Shown: positions 53,726 through 63,274 of the stretch, piece by piece
Position numbering within the stretch: the stretch's first letter is position 1
Layout: each line of letters begins with the position of its first letter
NCBI GenBank assembly: GCA_041663205.1
Contig: JBAZQZ010000003.1
Location: 1-64,000, forward strand
Source: UM-FILTER-38-24 sp041663205
Lineage (GTDB): Bacteria; Patescibacteriota; Gracilibacteria; UBA1369; LOWO2-01-FULL-3
Length of the DNA: 64,000 bases
Reading direction: 5' to 3'
Notes under the pieces: model-generated
What the model saw: the letters and a program-made list of their open reading frames with translations, nothing else
The model's database searches: none
What the model was told of the DNA's origin: nothing
Translations under genes and position numbers: made by a program

Positions 53726-54169
53726 GCCAGTCGGGCAAACTATCCCAGAACAAAAAAACTTTGAGAAATGTCTATATTCGCTTGGCTTTCTTTGCTTGAT
53801 AAGTTGATTATCTGTGCGAAATTTTTTGGAGCTCTCTCATTGATTCGGCATCGGCGGCTTCATCAGCTTTGCCCATATTTATTAGTGCTGATGCGCCTAA
53901 AAGAGCTTTTCTGGCCTGATCTTTTAGGTCTGCAGGTAGAGATTTTATTGTTTCTTCTATTCCTAAACGTTCAGTTTCGGTAACCGTAGGTGTTTTGTCA
54001 GGTTTTTCTTGTGCCATATTATCTTTGGTTATTTTATCAGGCGGTTGATTGTATCAATTCGGGGAATAAATGCAAATGGATTTTGTATCACGCAGAAGTG
54101 GATATAAAAATCTTTATATTAATGTCTGTTTGTGAAATACTCTTTTTGTAGAATTTAACTTTTTGAATT
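53726..54169. other. Sparse region around the 69-aa gene
   Basis: Apart from the small ORF at 53808-54017, this 444-bp stretch shows no recognisable gene, terminator or repeat. The 150 bp before the LOG gene is AT-rich and should hold its promoter. A TAGAAT at about 16-20 bases before the start region is the only -10-like candidate. Confidence 0.35.
53808..54017 (-). CDS. Small 69-aa hypothetical protein
   Basis: The product MAQEKPDKTPTVTETERLGI onward is a short, charged, probably helical protein with an Ala/Leu-rich middle (ARKALLGASALINMGKADEA). No motif is recognised. The frame is complete and its start is preceded by a GATAAAAT -10-like sequence. It converges with the 53099 gene. Chance coding is possible, so confidence is modest. 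Confidence 0.45.
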   Translation of the reverse strand: MAQEKPDKTPTVTETERLGIEETIKSLPADLKDQARKALLGASALINMGKADEAADAESMRELQKISHR

Positions 54170-55291
54170 ATGTTTGTTCCTAAAAAATTGATAAAGGAAA
54201 TAAAGTCGATGAAGGAGCTTTTGGGGCAGGGGAATGTGCTTTTGAATTTGACGATTCAGAGCCTTGATTTCAGGAAAGAAAAAATCGATTGGGAGAATAT
54301 TAAATTGGCGAATACGACTTTTTTGGGGTGCGATATGGATCAAAAGACGGAGGCGATTTTGGTGCAGAAGGGTGCGACAATTTATCCGAAGATCGTGGGA
54401 CTTCCTTATGATCCTTACAGAAAAAATCTTTATACTTGGAATGAATTAATGGACGGGTATGACACCAAAGATGATCATAGTTTGGATTTGAAAATTTATG
54501 ATCATTTTTTGTCGTTTAAAAATTCGGGGGATATCAATGAGGCGCTTGCCGAGAGGATTCATGACCATGCGGTTGATGATGCGCTTTACGATATTGTTGA
54601 ATTTGATGAAAACGGAATGACAAAGAAAAAATGTGTGGGTGTGATGGGTGGACACAGTGTTTTGCGAACGGATCCTTCTTATGAAAAAGTTGCGATGGTT
54701 TCAAAAATTTTGACCGAAAAAGGTTATTTGATTTTGTCCGGGGGAGGGCCTGGGATTATGGAGGCGGCGAATTTGGGGGCTTATCTTGCGGGAAAAACGG
54801 AGGTGCAATTAAAAGAGGCCATAGAAATTTTGAAATTGGCGCCGAGTTTTAAAGATGAAAAATTTGTAGATCAATCCAAAAAAATTATGGAAATGTATCC
54901 GACGGGAGCTGAGAATATTGCGATTCCGACTTGGTTTTACGGACATGAGCCGTCGAATCTTTTTGCGACGGGGATTGCGAAATATTTTTCAAACGCGATT
55001 CGCGAAGATGTTCTTTTGGCTGTGGCTCTGCATGGAATTATTTACGGGCCGGGAAGTGCGGGGACCGTTCAGGAAATATTTACCGATGCCGCGCAGGATC
55101 ATTATATAAGTTTTGGATGGGTGAGCCCGATGATTTTTTTCGGGAAGAAATTTTGGAGCGAGGACTCGCAGGTTTATCAATTGGTTCAGCACTTGTCCGA
55201 GGGATTCAAATATCATGATATGCTCGGGATTTCCGATGATGTTGATGAAGTCGTGAAAATGATTGTGGAAAATCCGCCGGTGAAAAGTTAG
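54170..55291 (+). CDS. LOG-family (lysine-decarboxylase-like) nucleotide hydrolase, long form
   Basis: The 373-aa protein has the LOG-family core: a Rossmann strand VGVMGGHS, the motif LSGGGPGIMEAANLGAY and GPGSAGTVQEIF, the counterpart of PGGxGTxxE. Family members such as LOG and PpnN release a base from nucleoside monophosphates. The first 150 residues are an additional domain, which makes it resemble larger PpnN-like proteins more than the 180-230-aa LOG proteins. The usual first GG of PGG reads PGS here. A second, shorter LOG protein lies at 60162. It stands alone on the plus strand. Confidence 0.75.
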   Translation: MFVPKKLIKEIKSMKELLGQGNVLLNLTIQSLDFRKEKIDWENIKLANTTFLGCDMDQKTEAILVQKGATIYPKIVGLPYDPYRKNLYTWNELMDGYDTKDDHSLDLKIYDHFLSFKNSGDINEALAERIHDHAVDDALYDIVEFDENGMTKKKCVGVMGGHSVLRTDPSYEKVAMVSKILTEKGYLILSGGGPGIMEAANLGAYLAGKTEVQLKEAIEILKLAPSFKDEKFVDQSKKIMEMYPTGAENIAIPTWFYGHEPSNLFATGIAKYFSNAIREDVLLAVALHGIIYGPGSAGTVQEIFTDAAQDHYISFGWVSPMIFFGKKFWSEDSQVYQLVQHLSEGFKYHDMLGISDDVDEVVKMIVENPPVKS

Positions 55292-55296
55292 GGGGA

Positions 55297-56565
55297 TTAT
55301 TTCAATGCGGTGATCGGGTCGACTTTTGAGGCGAAGCGGGCGGGGATGTAGGCGGTGAATATTGACAGACAGACGCCAAAAGCGAGGGTTGCTATGATTA
55401 TGTTCGGGGTGATGAGAAAAAGAGTTTCGGGGAGCGCGATGGTGTTTTTCAGTTCCGCGATTGCGTATTTGTCGAAGATTGTGGCGGCTAAAATTCCCAT
55501 GCCGATGCCGAAAATACTGCCGATGAATCCGATAAATCCGGCTTCGGACATTATCAAAAGTTTGATTTGTTTTCGGGTTGCGCCGAGTGCGCGAAGTAGT
55601 CCCAATTCTTTTTTGCGTTCTGCGATTTGGCTCAGGAATGTGCTGATTATCGCGATTGCCGAGAGCAATAATATTATTAAGGTAATCAGTCCGAGACCGA
55701 TTGATAAATATGAAATTTTCGCTTGAATTTCTTTCATGTCTTTCGTGAAATATTGTGTCGAAAGATCGAGCGTTTCGATTTCTTTTGCAACTTGTACGGT
55801 CTTGTTTTGGTCCAGTGTCTCAACGAAAAGTTGTGTGTATGAATTGTTTCCGGTAGGCGCGTAATATCTGTTTATTGTTTTTAGCGTGTCGATCGGGATA
55901 GTCGGGCCGAGCAGACTTGCTTTGTCGGAAAACCCGACGATTTTCAGTGTGATTTTGTCTGATTTGTCATTTTCCGAGGAGCCGAAAAATGTTGAGTATC
56001 TGGGGTAAAAAATTATTTCTTTTCCGATGAGGTCTTTTTCGGAAAGGAGCGGAAGGCTTTGCGGAGAGGCGACGGAGAGGTTGTAGAGCTCAAGAATTTT
56101 TCGCGGAAGAATCGCCGGATATGGTTCTTCTGTTTTTTCCCAGATTTCGGGATTCGGAATTTCGTCTTTTATAAATTCATATGGAACGCCGAAAATCATT
56201 GAGTCGGTGAGCACGCCGATGCCTGTCAATTCCACTTCGATTGATGCAAAATTTCCGAATTGGATTTCCGGATAAATATTTTTTATTCCGTCGATTTTTT
56301 GGATTTCTTCGATTGTTTTGTCGGTAAGCCGGTCTTTTTCTGTTTTTGTCAGAAAGGATACGAGTCCGGTTTTGTCGAGGAGTGGTCTTACGACGATTTG
56401 ATTTAAGGGATTTTGTTTTGCGGTTTGTTCTGTTGAGGCTTTGTTGATGCCGTTTATCAGGCTTACAAAAAGGAAAATCGACGCGACGCCGATTGCCACG
56501 GAAAGTATCGAAAGTATTGTACGTGAGCGATGTGCGATGATGCTTCTTAATGCAATTGAAATCAT
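55297..56565 (-). CDS. ABC transporter permease, MacB/FtsX type
   Basis: The 422-aa product has the MacB/LolC layout: an N-terminal membrane helix (SRTILSILSVAIGVASIFLFVSL), an extracytoplasmic domain of about 220 residues, and three C-terminal helices, including IGLGLITLIILLLSAIAIIS and the ERKKELGLLRALGATRKQI loop typical of this family. The ATG at 56565 is preferred to a TTG eight codons earlier. With the ATPase upstream it would form a mechanotransmission-type exporter or a lipoprotein/peptide-handling system. The substrate cannot be read from the sequence. Confidence 0.85.
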   Translation of the reverse strand: MISIALRSIIAHRSRTILSILSVAIGVASIFLFVSLINGINKASTEQTAKQNPLNQIVVRPLLDKTGLVSFLTKTEKDRLTDKTIEEIQKIDGIKNIYPEIQFGNFASIEVELTGIGVLTDSMIFGVPYEFIKDEIPNPEIWEKTEEPYPAILPRKILELYNLSVASPQSLPLLSEKDLIGKEIIFYPRYSTFFGSSENDKSDKITLKIVGFSDKASLLGPTIPIDTLKTINRYYAPTGNNSYTQLFVETLDQNKTVQVAKEIETLDLSTQYFTKDMKEIQAKISYLSIGLGLITLIILLLSAIAIISTFLSQIAERKKELGLLRALGATRKQIKLLIMSEAGFIGFIGSIFGIGMGILAATIFDKYAIAELKNTIALPETLFLITPNIIIATLAFGVCLSIFTAYIPARFASKVDPITALK

Positions 56566-56600
56566 GTTTTTAGTTGTGCGGTTGTGCAACCGCGTGAATT

Positions 56601-57266
56601 TTAGTGTCGTTTTATTATTCCGTCTTCAATGTGGATTATGCGCTGAGCGATGCGGGCAATTTCTTTGTCGTGAGTTGCGATGATGAGTGTGATGCCGTGT
56701 GTTTTTTGTAAATTTTTCAGTAAATTTATTATTGCGTCGCCTGTTTCTTGATCAAGATTTCCTGTCGGTTCGTCTGCGATTATTATTTTTGGTTTGTTGA
56801 TTAAAGCTCTTGCTATTGCGGTTCTTTGCTTCTCGCCGCCGGAGAGTTGATTTGCGAAAGCGTGTGATTTTTTTGTCAGTTTCACTTCTTTCAAAAGTTC
56901 GTCTGCGTAAACTTCGACGTCATGAGTGTGTCCGTCAAAAAGAGTCGGGAGCAGGATATTTTTTCTGACACTTAAGAAAGGTTCGAGATGAAATTCTTGA
57001 AAAATGAATCCGATTTCTTTGTTTCTGTATCGCGAAAGTTCGTCGTCGTCCATGTGTTTCAAATCGAAATCGTTTATCAAAACTTTTCCTTTTGTCGGGG
57101 AATCGAGTCCGCTGATTATGTTCAGGAGGGTTGTTTTGCCTGAGCCGGAAGGGCCTGTGACAGCCACAAATTCACCTTCGTTGATTTTTATATTTACATC
57201 AAGAAGTGCGTCTGTTTTTGTTTTTCCGGAAGTGAATTTTTTGGATATCTCTTGTAAGACAATCAT
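56601..57266 (-). CDS. ABC transporter ATP-binding protein, MacB/LolD type
   Basis: All nucleotide-domain motifs are intact: Walker A GPSGSGKTTL, Q-loop FIFQEFHLEP, signature LSGGEKQRTAIARAL, Walker B IIIADEPTGNLD and the switch His in IATHD. The 221-aa length and PTGNLDxxTG wording fit the LolD/MacB/FtsE group. It is directly followed by the permease (35 bp). The ATG at 57266 is chosen over a GTG seven codons earlier, without firm evidence between them. Confidence 0.92.
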   Translation of the reverse strand: MIVLQEISKKFTSGKTKTDALLDVNIKINEGEFVAVTGPSGSGKTTLLNIISGLDSPTKGKVLINDFDLKHMDDDELSRYRNKEIGFIFQEFHLEPFLSVRKNILLPTLFDGHTHDVEVYADELLKEVKLTKKSHAFANQLSGGEKQRTAIARALINKPKIIIADEPTGNLDQETGDAIINLLKNLQKTHGITLIIATHDKEIARIAQRIIHIEDGIIKRH

Positions 57267-57296
57267 GGTTTTTCGCGGTGAAAGCACCGGGCGGGG

Positions 57297-58562
57297 TTAT
57301 TTTTTTGTGATGCGTTCTTTTCCTCCCATGTATGGGCGGAGGACTTTCGGAATTATTATTTCGCCTTCCGCTGTTTGATAATTTTCGATGATTGCGACAA
57401 GGGTGCGACCGATTGCCGTTGCGGTGCCGTTTAAGGTGTGAAGATATTCGTTTTTTCCTTCGGCGGTTTTGTATTTTATCTTTGATCTTCGGGCTTGGAA
57501 GTCCGTGCAGTTTGAGCAGGATGTCAGTTCTCTGAACTTTTCTTGAGTTGGAATCCAAACTTCGATGTCGTATTTTTTCGCTGCAGGATGCCCTAAATCG
57601 CCGTCGCAAATATTCACGACTTGATAGTGGAATTCGAGTTCTTGCATGATTTCTTCTTGCGTTTCGCGGATGAGTTCGTGTTCTTCTTCGGATTTTTCAG
57701 GATGGCAAAATGAGAACATTTCGATTTTGTCGAATTGGTGGACGCGAATTATTCCCGTCGTATCTTTGCCGTAGGAGCCGGCTTCGCGTCTGAAGCAAGT
57801 CGAGAATCCTGCGTATCTTAGCGGTAATTTGGGTTCTTCGAGGATTTCTGTCGCGTGTAACATTGTTAACGGGACTTCGGATGTTCCGACCAAAAATAAA
57901 TTGTCTTCGCCGGGGTTTACGGAATAGATTTCGTTTCTGTCCGCCGGGAAAAATCCTGTTGCGTACATCGCTTCTTCTTTTACCAAAACCGGTGGGATCA
58001 CAGGAGTGAAGCCTTTTTGGACTAGTTTATTAATGACGTATTGGATGAGCGCGAATTCCAAAAGGGCGGCTGCGCCTTTTAAGTAATAGAAGCGAGCGCC
58101 GGAGGCGCGAGCACCTCTTTCGATGTCGATGATGTCGAGTGATTTTCCGAGGGCAACGTGATCCAAGGGTTGAAAGTCGAATTTTGGCTTTTTGCCGTAT
58201 GTTTTTACCACTACACTTTCCGTTTCATCTTTTCCGTGCGGGGTTGATTTAAGTGTCGGATTTGGAATTTTTATCGCGATTTCATCTATTTCTTTTTCGA
58301 ATTCTTCGATTTGCGGTTGTAAGTTTTTTATTTCCTCTTTTGCTTTTTTCATTTCTTCCAAAAGCGCGTCTTTGTTTTTTGCAGACATGATTTCTTTCGA
58401 AACTTCATTTTGTCTGGCTCTTAAACTTTCCAAATCTTTCATCGCTTTGTTTCGTTTTTCGTAGAGCTGTACCAGTTTTTTGATGTCCACATCCGCTTTT
58501 TTATTCTTTGCCCCTTCAATAAATTTTTCGGGATTTTCGATGATGTGTTTTACGTCTTGCAT
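57297..58562 (-). CDS. serS: Seryl-tRNA synthetase
   Basis: SerS charges tRNA-Ser (and tRNA-Sec). An N-terminal coiled-coil tRNA-binding arm (residues about 25-115) precedes a class-II core with GARFYYLKG, TGFFPA, motif 2 RYAGFSTCFRREAGSYGKDTTGIIRVHQF and motif 3 NGTATAIGRTLVAIIENYQ. The 421-aa length is standard. It is in a minus-strand run after efp. Confidence 0.96.
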   Translation of the reverse strand: MQDVKHIIENPEKFIEGAKNKKADVDIKKLVQLYEKRNKAMKDLESLRARQNEVSKEIMSAKNKDALLEEMKKAKEEIKNLQPQIEEFEKEIDEIAIKIPNPTLKSTPHGKDETESVVVKTYGKKPKFDFQPLDHVALGKSLDIIDIERGARASGARFYYLKGAAALLEFALIQYVINKLVQKGFTPVIPPVLVKEEAMYATGFFPADRNEIYSVNPGEDNLFLVGTSEVPLTMLHATEILEEPKLPLRYAGFSTCFRREAGSYGKDTTGIIRVHQFDKIEMFSFCHPEKSEEEHELIRETQEEIMQELEFHYQVVNICDGDLGHPAAKKYDIEVWIPTQEKFRELTSCSNCTDFQARRSKIKYKTAEGKNEYLHTLNGTATAIGRTLVAIIENYQTAEGEIIIPKVLRPYMGGKERITKK

Positions 58563-58583
58563 AGGATTTTGGTGCTAAAAATT

Positions 58584-59144
58584 TTAATTTGCTTTGCTGA
58601 CATAAGATCCGTCTTCGGTGTTGATTTTGATTATTTCACCTTCTTTTATAAATAACGGGACTTTTATCGTTGCTCCGGTTTCGATTGTCGCGTCTTTTGA
58701 GCCTCCCGTAGCGGTATCTCCTTTTATTCCCGGAGTTGTTGTGATTACTTTGAAATCCATTTTTGGAGGTAATTCGATGCTTGTCGGAACACCGTCGATG
58801 TGCATTGCGTAGCACTCTATTCCATCAATCAAAAATCTTTTGTCGTTTCCGATTATGTCTGACGGAAGCGAAAATTGTTCGTAGCTGTCGTTGTCCATGA
58901 AATAAAAAGTTGCGCCGTCGTTGTACATATATTGGGCGCGTCTTCTGTTTACTTCCGCTTCTTCGACCGATTCGCCGGCCTTGAAAGTGTATTCAATCAC
59001 TTGATTGCTTTTCAGGTTTCGGATTTTCGCTCTTGTGAAAGCTCCGCCTTTTCCGGGGTTTACAAATTGCGCTTCAACAACAAGCCATGTGCCGTTTTTG
59101 AAGTTTATCGCCAGTCCCTTTTTGATATCCGTTGTCATTGACAT
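58584..59144 (-). CDS. efp: Elongation factor P
   Basis: EF-P relieves ribosome stalling at proline runs. The three-domain protein is 186 aa. The modified-residue loop reads NPGKGGAF, with Lys32 corresponding to Lys34 of E. coli EF-P, the site of beta-lysylation. The C-terminal signature GVKGDTA-like PGIKGDTATGGSKDATIETGA and VPLFIKEGE is present. It starts 8 bp after the EpmA-like gene, so factor and modifier are probably made together. Confidence 0.96.
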   Translation of the reverse strand: MSMTTDIKKGLAINFKNGTWLVVEAQFVNPGKGGAFTRAKIRNLKSNQVIEYTFKAGESVEEAEVNRRRAQYMYNDGATFYFMDNDSYEQFSLPSDIIGNDKRFLIDGIECYAMHIDGVPTSIELPPKMDFKVITTTPGIKGDTATGGSKDATIETGATIKVPLFIKEGEIIKINTEDGSYVSKAN

Positions 59145-59152
59145 ATTTTTTT

Positions 59153-60145
59153 TTAATTAAGAATTTTGTTGAGTGGAAAGAGCAAAGTTTCTTCTATATT
59201 TTTTTTGTCCATCAAAATCATGAACAATCTGTCTACTCCGAGTGCGATGCCCGCGCAACTTTGCTGAATGGATTCTAGACTAGCTAAAAATTCCCCGTCA
59301 ATATCAAATATCGTTTTTTTGAGTTTTTTCCTGAGTTTTTGTTCTTCTATGAGGCGCGTTTTTTGTTCTTTTGCGTCGGTCAGTTCGCTGTATGCGTTGG
59401 CGATTTCGATGCCTCCGATATATAGCTCGAAACGCTCTGCGAAGAATGGATTTTTTGATGATTTTTTTGCAAGTGCGGCTTGCGTGGACGGGTAGTCGTA
59501 GACAAAAGTCGGGGTTTCTTTGCCCAGGTGAGGCTCTATGTGATTTAAGAAAATTTTGAAGAAAATATCGTCCCAATCTTTGCAAAAATTTGTGTCGAAA
59601 TTTTTTTCTTCAGCGATTTTTTTCAGCTGTTTGAATGTGCGGTTTTGGTCAAGTGAAATTTTACAATATTTTTGGAAAAGTTCTTCGCATGAAAATTTTT
59701 CCCATGGAGTTTTTAGACTTATTTTTTTGTTTTGGTAGATGATTTCATTTTTTCCGGCGAGTTTTTTTACCAGTTTTTCGCAATCTTTCATCAAATCTTT
59801 GTAGTCTGCGTTTATGCGGTACCACTCGAGCATTGTGAATTCCGGATTGTGCAGATTCCCGCCGATTTCACCGTTTCTAAAAGTTTTTGTTATGGTGAAA
59901 ATATTACCGAAATTTGCGCCAAGAAGTTTTTTCATTTGGAGTTCGGGGGAGTGGTTCAAGAAAAGTTTTATTTTTTTCGAGCGGATTATCAGGTCTGTTT
60001 CGAATATGTTTAAATGCGGTTCCATGCCCGGTATTTTCACCATTATCGGGGTTTCAACTTCCAGGAATTTTTCTTTTTCGAAAAAAAATCTTAATGATTT
60101 TGTGAGTGCGTTTCTTTGGATTGCCGTTTGTTTGTCGTAAATCAT
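59153..60145 (-). CDS. epmA: EpmA-like EF-P--(R)-beta-lysine ligase
   Basis: EpmA (PoxA/GenX) is a lysyl-tRNA-synthetase catalytic core without the tRNA-binding domain and attaches lysine or beta-lysine to EF-P. This 330-aa protein has no N-terminal OB domain. It shows FLEVETPIM, LNHSPELQMKKLLG, FRNGEIG, MLEWYR, GIEIANAYSELTD and GVDRLFMIL, the EpmA forms of class-II motifs 1-3. The ATG at 60145 has AGGA eight bases upstream and avoids a 56-bp overlap with the LOG gene, so it is chosen over 60217. Adjacency to efp strongly supports the call. Confidence 0.9.
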   Translation of the reverse strand: MIYDKQTAIQRNALTKSLRFFFEKEKFLEVETPIMVKIPGMEPHLNIFETDLIIRSKKIKLFLNHSPELQMKKLLGANFGNIFTITKTFRNGEIGGNLHNPEFTMLEWYRINADYKDLMKDCEKLVKKLAGKNEIIYQNKKISLKTPWEKFSCEELFQKYCKISLDQNRTFKQLKKIAEEKNFDTNFCKDWDDIFFKIFLNHIEPHLGKETPTFVYDYPSTQAALAKKSSKNPFFAERFELYIGGIEIANAYSELTDAKEQKTRLIEEQKLRKKLKKTIFDIDGEFLASLESIQQSCAGIALGVDRLFMILMDKKNIEETLLFPLNKILN

Positions 60146-60161
60146 TTTGTCATTCCTAAGA

Positions 60162-60848
60162 TTAATCCAGTTTGTATTTTCGAATGTTTGAACAGTAGTT
60201 TTTGCCTTCTTTCTCAAAAACTTTATATGTCTTCAAAATTATTTCCATCGCTTTTTTGTTGCTACGCGCGACGTAGATATTGTTCATGTCTTTCGGGCTG
60301 ATAAGTCCGTGTTTTAGCGGGTGTTTTTTGAACCATTTTATGAGAGGTTCCCACATTCGTCCGAGTAGGATTATCGGCAGAGGGCAGATGTGTTGGACTT
60401 GTTCAAGTTGCCATGTGTACATGAGTTCCAGTACTGTCCCGATTCCTCCGGGTGTGATTATTGCGACGCTGGAAAGCGCCATGAAGTGATCCAGTCTGTT
60501 TGAAAATTTTGCGAAATGTTTGTGGACTTCGAGATATTCGTTTTTTTCGGATTCCCAAGGCAGGCGAATTGTCAGGCCGATTGATTGGGCGCGGTGTATT
60601 TTGTCTCCGGATTTGTGGCCGCTGTTTGCGGCTTCCATAAGCCCGGGGCCGCCTCCCGTCACGATGTCGAAGCCTTCGCGTCCGATTTTTTTTGCGAGGT
60701 TGTATATCTGTTTGTAAATTTTGTCGTCTTTTTTTATTCTTGCCGATCCGAAAATCGTTACTCTGAAATCATTGCGTTTTAAAAGTTCGCCGACGCTGGC
60801 GTGATTTATGAACGGGTTTCCTGCAACTGTTTTTTTTATTTTTTTCAT
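60162..60848 (-). CDS. LOG-family protein, short form
   Basis: The 228-aa protein has VTIFGSARIKKDD, the VTGGGPGLMEAANSGH motif and ITPGGIGTVLELMYTWQ, the defining PGGxGTxxE of the LOG (cytokinin-activating, phosphoribohydrolase) family. Members cleave nucleoside 5'-monophosphates to base and ribose phosphate. The physiological substrate is unknown here. It lies between pgi and epmA in a probable operon. Confidence 0.87.
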   Translation of the reverse strand: MKKIKKTVAGNPFINHASVGELLKRNDFRVTIFGSARIKKDDKIYKQIYNLAKKIGREGFDIVTGGGPGLMEAANSGHKSGDKIHRAQSIGLTIRLPWESEKNEYLEVHKHFAKFSNRLDHFMALSSVAIITPGGIGTVLELMYTWQLEQVQHICPLPIILLGRMWEPLIKWFKKHPLKHGLISPKDMNNIYVARSNKKAMEIILKTYKVFEKEGKNYCSNIRKYKLD

Positions 60849-60863
60849 GAGGAATTTTGTGAG

Positions 60864-62087
60864 TTATAGATTCTTTATCGAGAGTTTTGTCAATTTTTTT
60901 GAGTATTCCACTCCCGGCTGGTCAAAGGCGTTTATGCTCATCATCTCGCCTAAAAAGGCTGTTGCGCATTCGAATAGCATGAAAAGTTCGCCCAGAGATT
61001 CTTCGTTTAATTCGTTTATTTTTATTGTGATTCCGGGACGTTTTGATTCTTTCAGAGATTTTTCCGTGGATGCTTTTTCTATGTTTATCAGTTTATTAAA
61101 AGTGATGTTTTTTAAAATTTCGTTTGGAATTTTTAATGTGTTTTTAAAATTTTCGATTTCAAAAAATATTATTAATTTGTTGTTTGGGCCTTCGTGGAAG
61201 AGCTGACTTTGCGCATGTTGATCGGTTGCGCCGAGGGCTTTTATTACGCTTATTCCTGCGAAAATTTCTCTTTTTTTGTTGTCGAATTTTTTTGCCAAAC
61301 TTTCGCAGATCAATTGGGTCGTCCAGTCCGAAAAACTTGTGAGAGAGTTTGAGTAGGGGAATAAAACATTTGTTTTAAATCCTTTTTTGTAAAAATCGTA
61401 TTGTGTCTTTGCGAGGGAAAACGGGAGATTTTTTTTTGCATCTTTTGATGAAAAAATGTCGCGCATTTTTTTTGCGCCGGTGATTAATTTTTGTATATTT
61501 ATGCCGATGAGTGCGGCAGGGAAAAGGCTTACAGATGTCAATACGGAGAATCTTCCGCCTACGGCTTCCGGAACATCAAGTGTTTTGAAATTTTCTTTCT
61601 TTGCCGTATCTCGCAGAAATCCTTTTTTTTCGTCAGTGATAAAAATAAAATGTTTTTGCGGGGAAAGTTTTTTGTCCTCGATTTTTTTTCGGAAATAAAA
61701 AAATTGCGACAATGTTTCGAGTGTGTCGCCGGATTTTGAAACGACAATGAATAAAGTTTTTGCGATTTCGATTTTATTTTCCGTTTCTTTTATGAAGTCC
61801 GGATCAATGTTGTCGATTACGAAAAGTTTTTCGTGGTCGTGTGGTTTTAGCGCATTCTTAAGGCAAATTGTGCCAAGCGCCGAACCGCCGATTCCAAGAA
61901 CTACGAAATATTTAAAATTGTTTTTCAGTTTTTTTGCGAGGGTTTCTATTTCCGAAATTGATTTTTTGTCGTCGATTATTTTGTAAAATCCCTGTTTTCT
62001 TGATTCAATTTTTTTCAGAAAATCCGAGATGTTTTTTTCTGAAATTTTTTCCGTGATTTTTGTGTTGTCGAAATTTATTGTGATCAT
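60864..62087 (-). CDS. pgi: Glucose-6-phosphate isomerase
   Basis: Pgi interconverts glucose-6-phosphate and fructose-6-phosphate. The sequence shows FVVLGIGGSALGT, VVSKSGDTLETL, the PGI signature EAVGGRFSVLTSVSLFPAAL, GATDQHAQSQLFHEGP and, near the end, NAFDQPGVEYSKKL. The 407-aa length is short against 450-550 in many bacteria but near that of compact thermophile-type forms. It lies 15 bp before the LOG gene. Confidence 0.95.
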   Translation of the reverse strand: MITINFDNTKITEKISEKNISDFLKKIESRKQGFYKIIDDKKSISEIETLAKKLKNNFKYFVVLGIGGSALGTICLKNALKPHDHEKLFVIDNIDPDFIKETENKIEIAKTLFIVVSKSGDTLETLSQFFYFRKKIEDKKLSPQKHFIFITDEKKGFLRDTAKKENFKTLDVPEAVGGRFSVLTSVSLFPAALIGINIQKLITGAKKMRDIFSSKDAKKNLPFSLAKTQYDFYKKGFKTNVLFPYSNSLTSFSDWTTQLICESLAKKFDNKKREIFAGISVIKALGATDQHAQSQLFHEGPNNKLIIFFEIENFKNTLKIPNEILKNITFNKLINIEKASTEKSLKESKRPGITIKINELNEESLGELFMLFECATAFLGEMMSINAFDQPGVEYSKKLTKLSIKNL

Positions 62088-62148
62088 TGGGAATTAACAG
62101 TTTGATTTCCGTTTAAATATAGCGGGTTTTCGGGTGAAAAGAAAAGCT

Positions 62149-63213
62149 TTATTTTCCGTCCGGATATTTGACGGAGATGTATCCTTGTTTGTCCGTTTTG
62201 CATTGGTTTTCCGGTAATTTGAAATTTGGACAGATCGATTTGTAAGCGCTCAGTTTGTAGGGTGTTTTTATCCAGACGTATTTGCCTTCTTTTTTTTCAA
62301 TTTGTCCGTCGATTCCGATTTCCACTTTTCCGATTTGCGTGTCGATGATGTATGCCGGATTTATCCTTCCTGAAGCTCTTGCGCCTCTGAAATATTTTTT
62401 GATTTCGATCCCTTTTTGGATGGATGTTCTGAAATGTTCCGCGCTTTTTAGCGGGTCGCAATGATATAAACAATAAATTTCCACGCCCAAGAGATGCAAT
62501 TTTCTGAATAAATTTTCCAGAATTTTCGGGTTGTCGTTTATGCCTTTCAGAAGCACCGTTTGGTTGTAGATTTTGATCGGCGAGTTTGTCAGTTTTGTTA
62601 TTGCGATTATTGATTGCGGAGTGATTTCGTCGGGATGATTGAAGTGCACGGCGATTTCTATCGGTTTCATTTTTGTAAAATTGTGATATTTGAGGAGCAT
62701 ATTTATCAAATTGTCCGTGATTTTTTTCGGGTCAAGCATGGGGGAGCGCGTCCCTATGCGGATATTTTGTATGTGTGGGATTTTTCTCAGATTTTTTAAA
62801 ATGTATTCCAGTCGTTTTAAATCCATGAGCGGGTCGCCGCCGGTGATCAGAATTTCTTTTAGTCTTGTGTCTTTTTTGATGTAGGAAAGCGCTTTGTCGA
62901 TGTTTTCGCGGCTCATTGGCGGTGAATTTTTGTAGAATTTTCGGAAACAAAAACGACAATATGCGGGACATTGATTCGTCGGCATGATGATACATCGGTC
63001 GATGTACATTCTTTCAAGTCCTTCTATTCCCGTTTCTATGATCCCCAAAAATGGCTTTTCGCAGCCGCTACCTTTGAGTTCTTTTGTGTCGGGAAGAAAT
63101 TGTTTTGCGACGGCTGGAGATTTTTTTGACAATTTCAAAATGTGGTCGGTCAATCTGACCGGCATCGTATCGAGTATTTTTTTCGCTATATCTTTGATTT
63201 GGCTTATTGCCAT
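62149..63213 (-). CDS. KamA/EpmB-family radical-SAM lysine aminomutase
   Basis: The 354-aa protein has the radical-SAM cluster motif CPAYCRFCFRK (Cx3Cx2C), then EILITGGDPLM, IPHIQNIRIGTRSPM and NQTVLLKGIND, all typical of lysine 2,3-aminomutases and EpmB. CRFCFRK and the 354-aa length favour EpmB. YHCDPLKSAEHFRTSIQKGIEI and YIIDTQIGK keep the Asp and Lys positions used by KamA for lysine and PLP. Either it makes beta-lysine for EF-P, as EpmB does, or free beta-lysine. Presence of EpmA and EF-P nearby makes an EF-P role likely but unproven. Confidence 0.82.
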   Translation of the reverse strand: MAISQIKDIAKKILDTMPVRLTDHILKLSKKSPAVAKQFLPDTKELKGSGCEKPFLGIIETGIEGLERMYIDRCIIMPTNQCPAYCRFCFRKFYKNSPPMSRENIDKALSYIKKDTRLKEILITGGDPLMDLKRLEYILKNLRKIPHIQNIRIGTRSPMLDPKKITDNLINMLLKYHNFTKMKPIEIAVHFNHPDEITPQSIIAITKLTNSPIKIYNQTVLLKGINDNPKILENLFRKLHLLGVEIYCLYHCDPLKSAEHFRTSIQKGIEIKKYFRGARASGRINPAYIIDTQIGKVEIGIDGQIEKKEGKYVWIKTPYKLSAYKSICPNFKLPENQCKTDKQGYISVKYPDGK

Positions 63214-63274
63214 GTGACGATATTCTCACACTATTTCTCGTTTCGTCAAGCAAAGTGAAGGGAAAATAGAGTGG

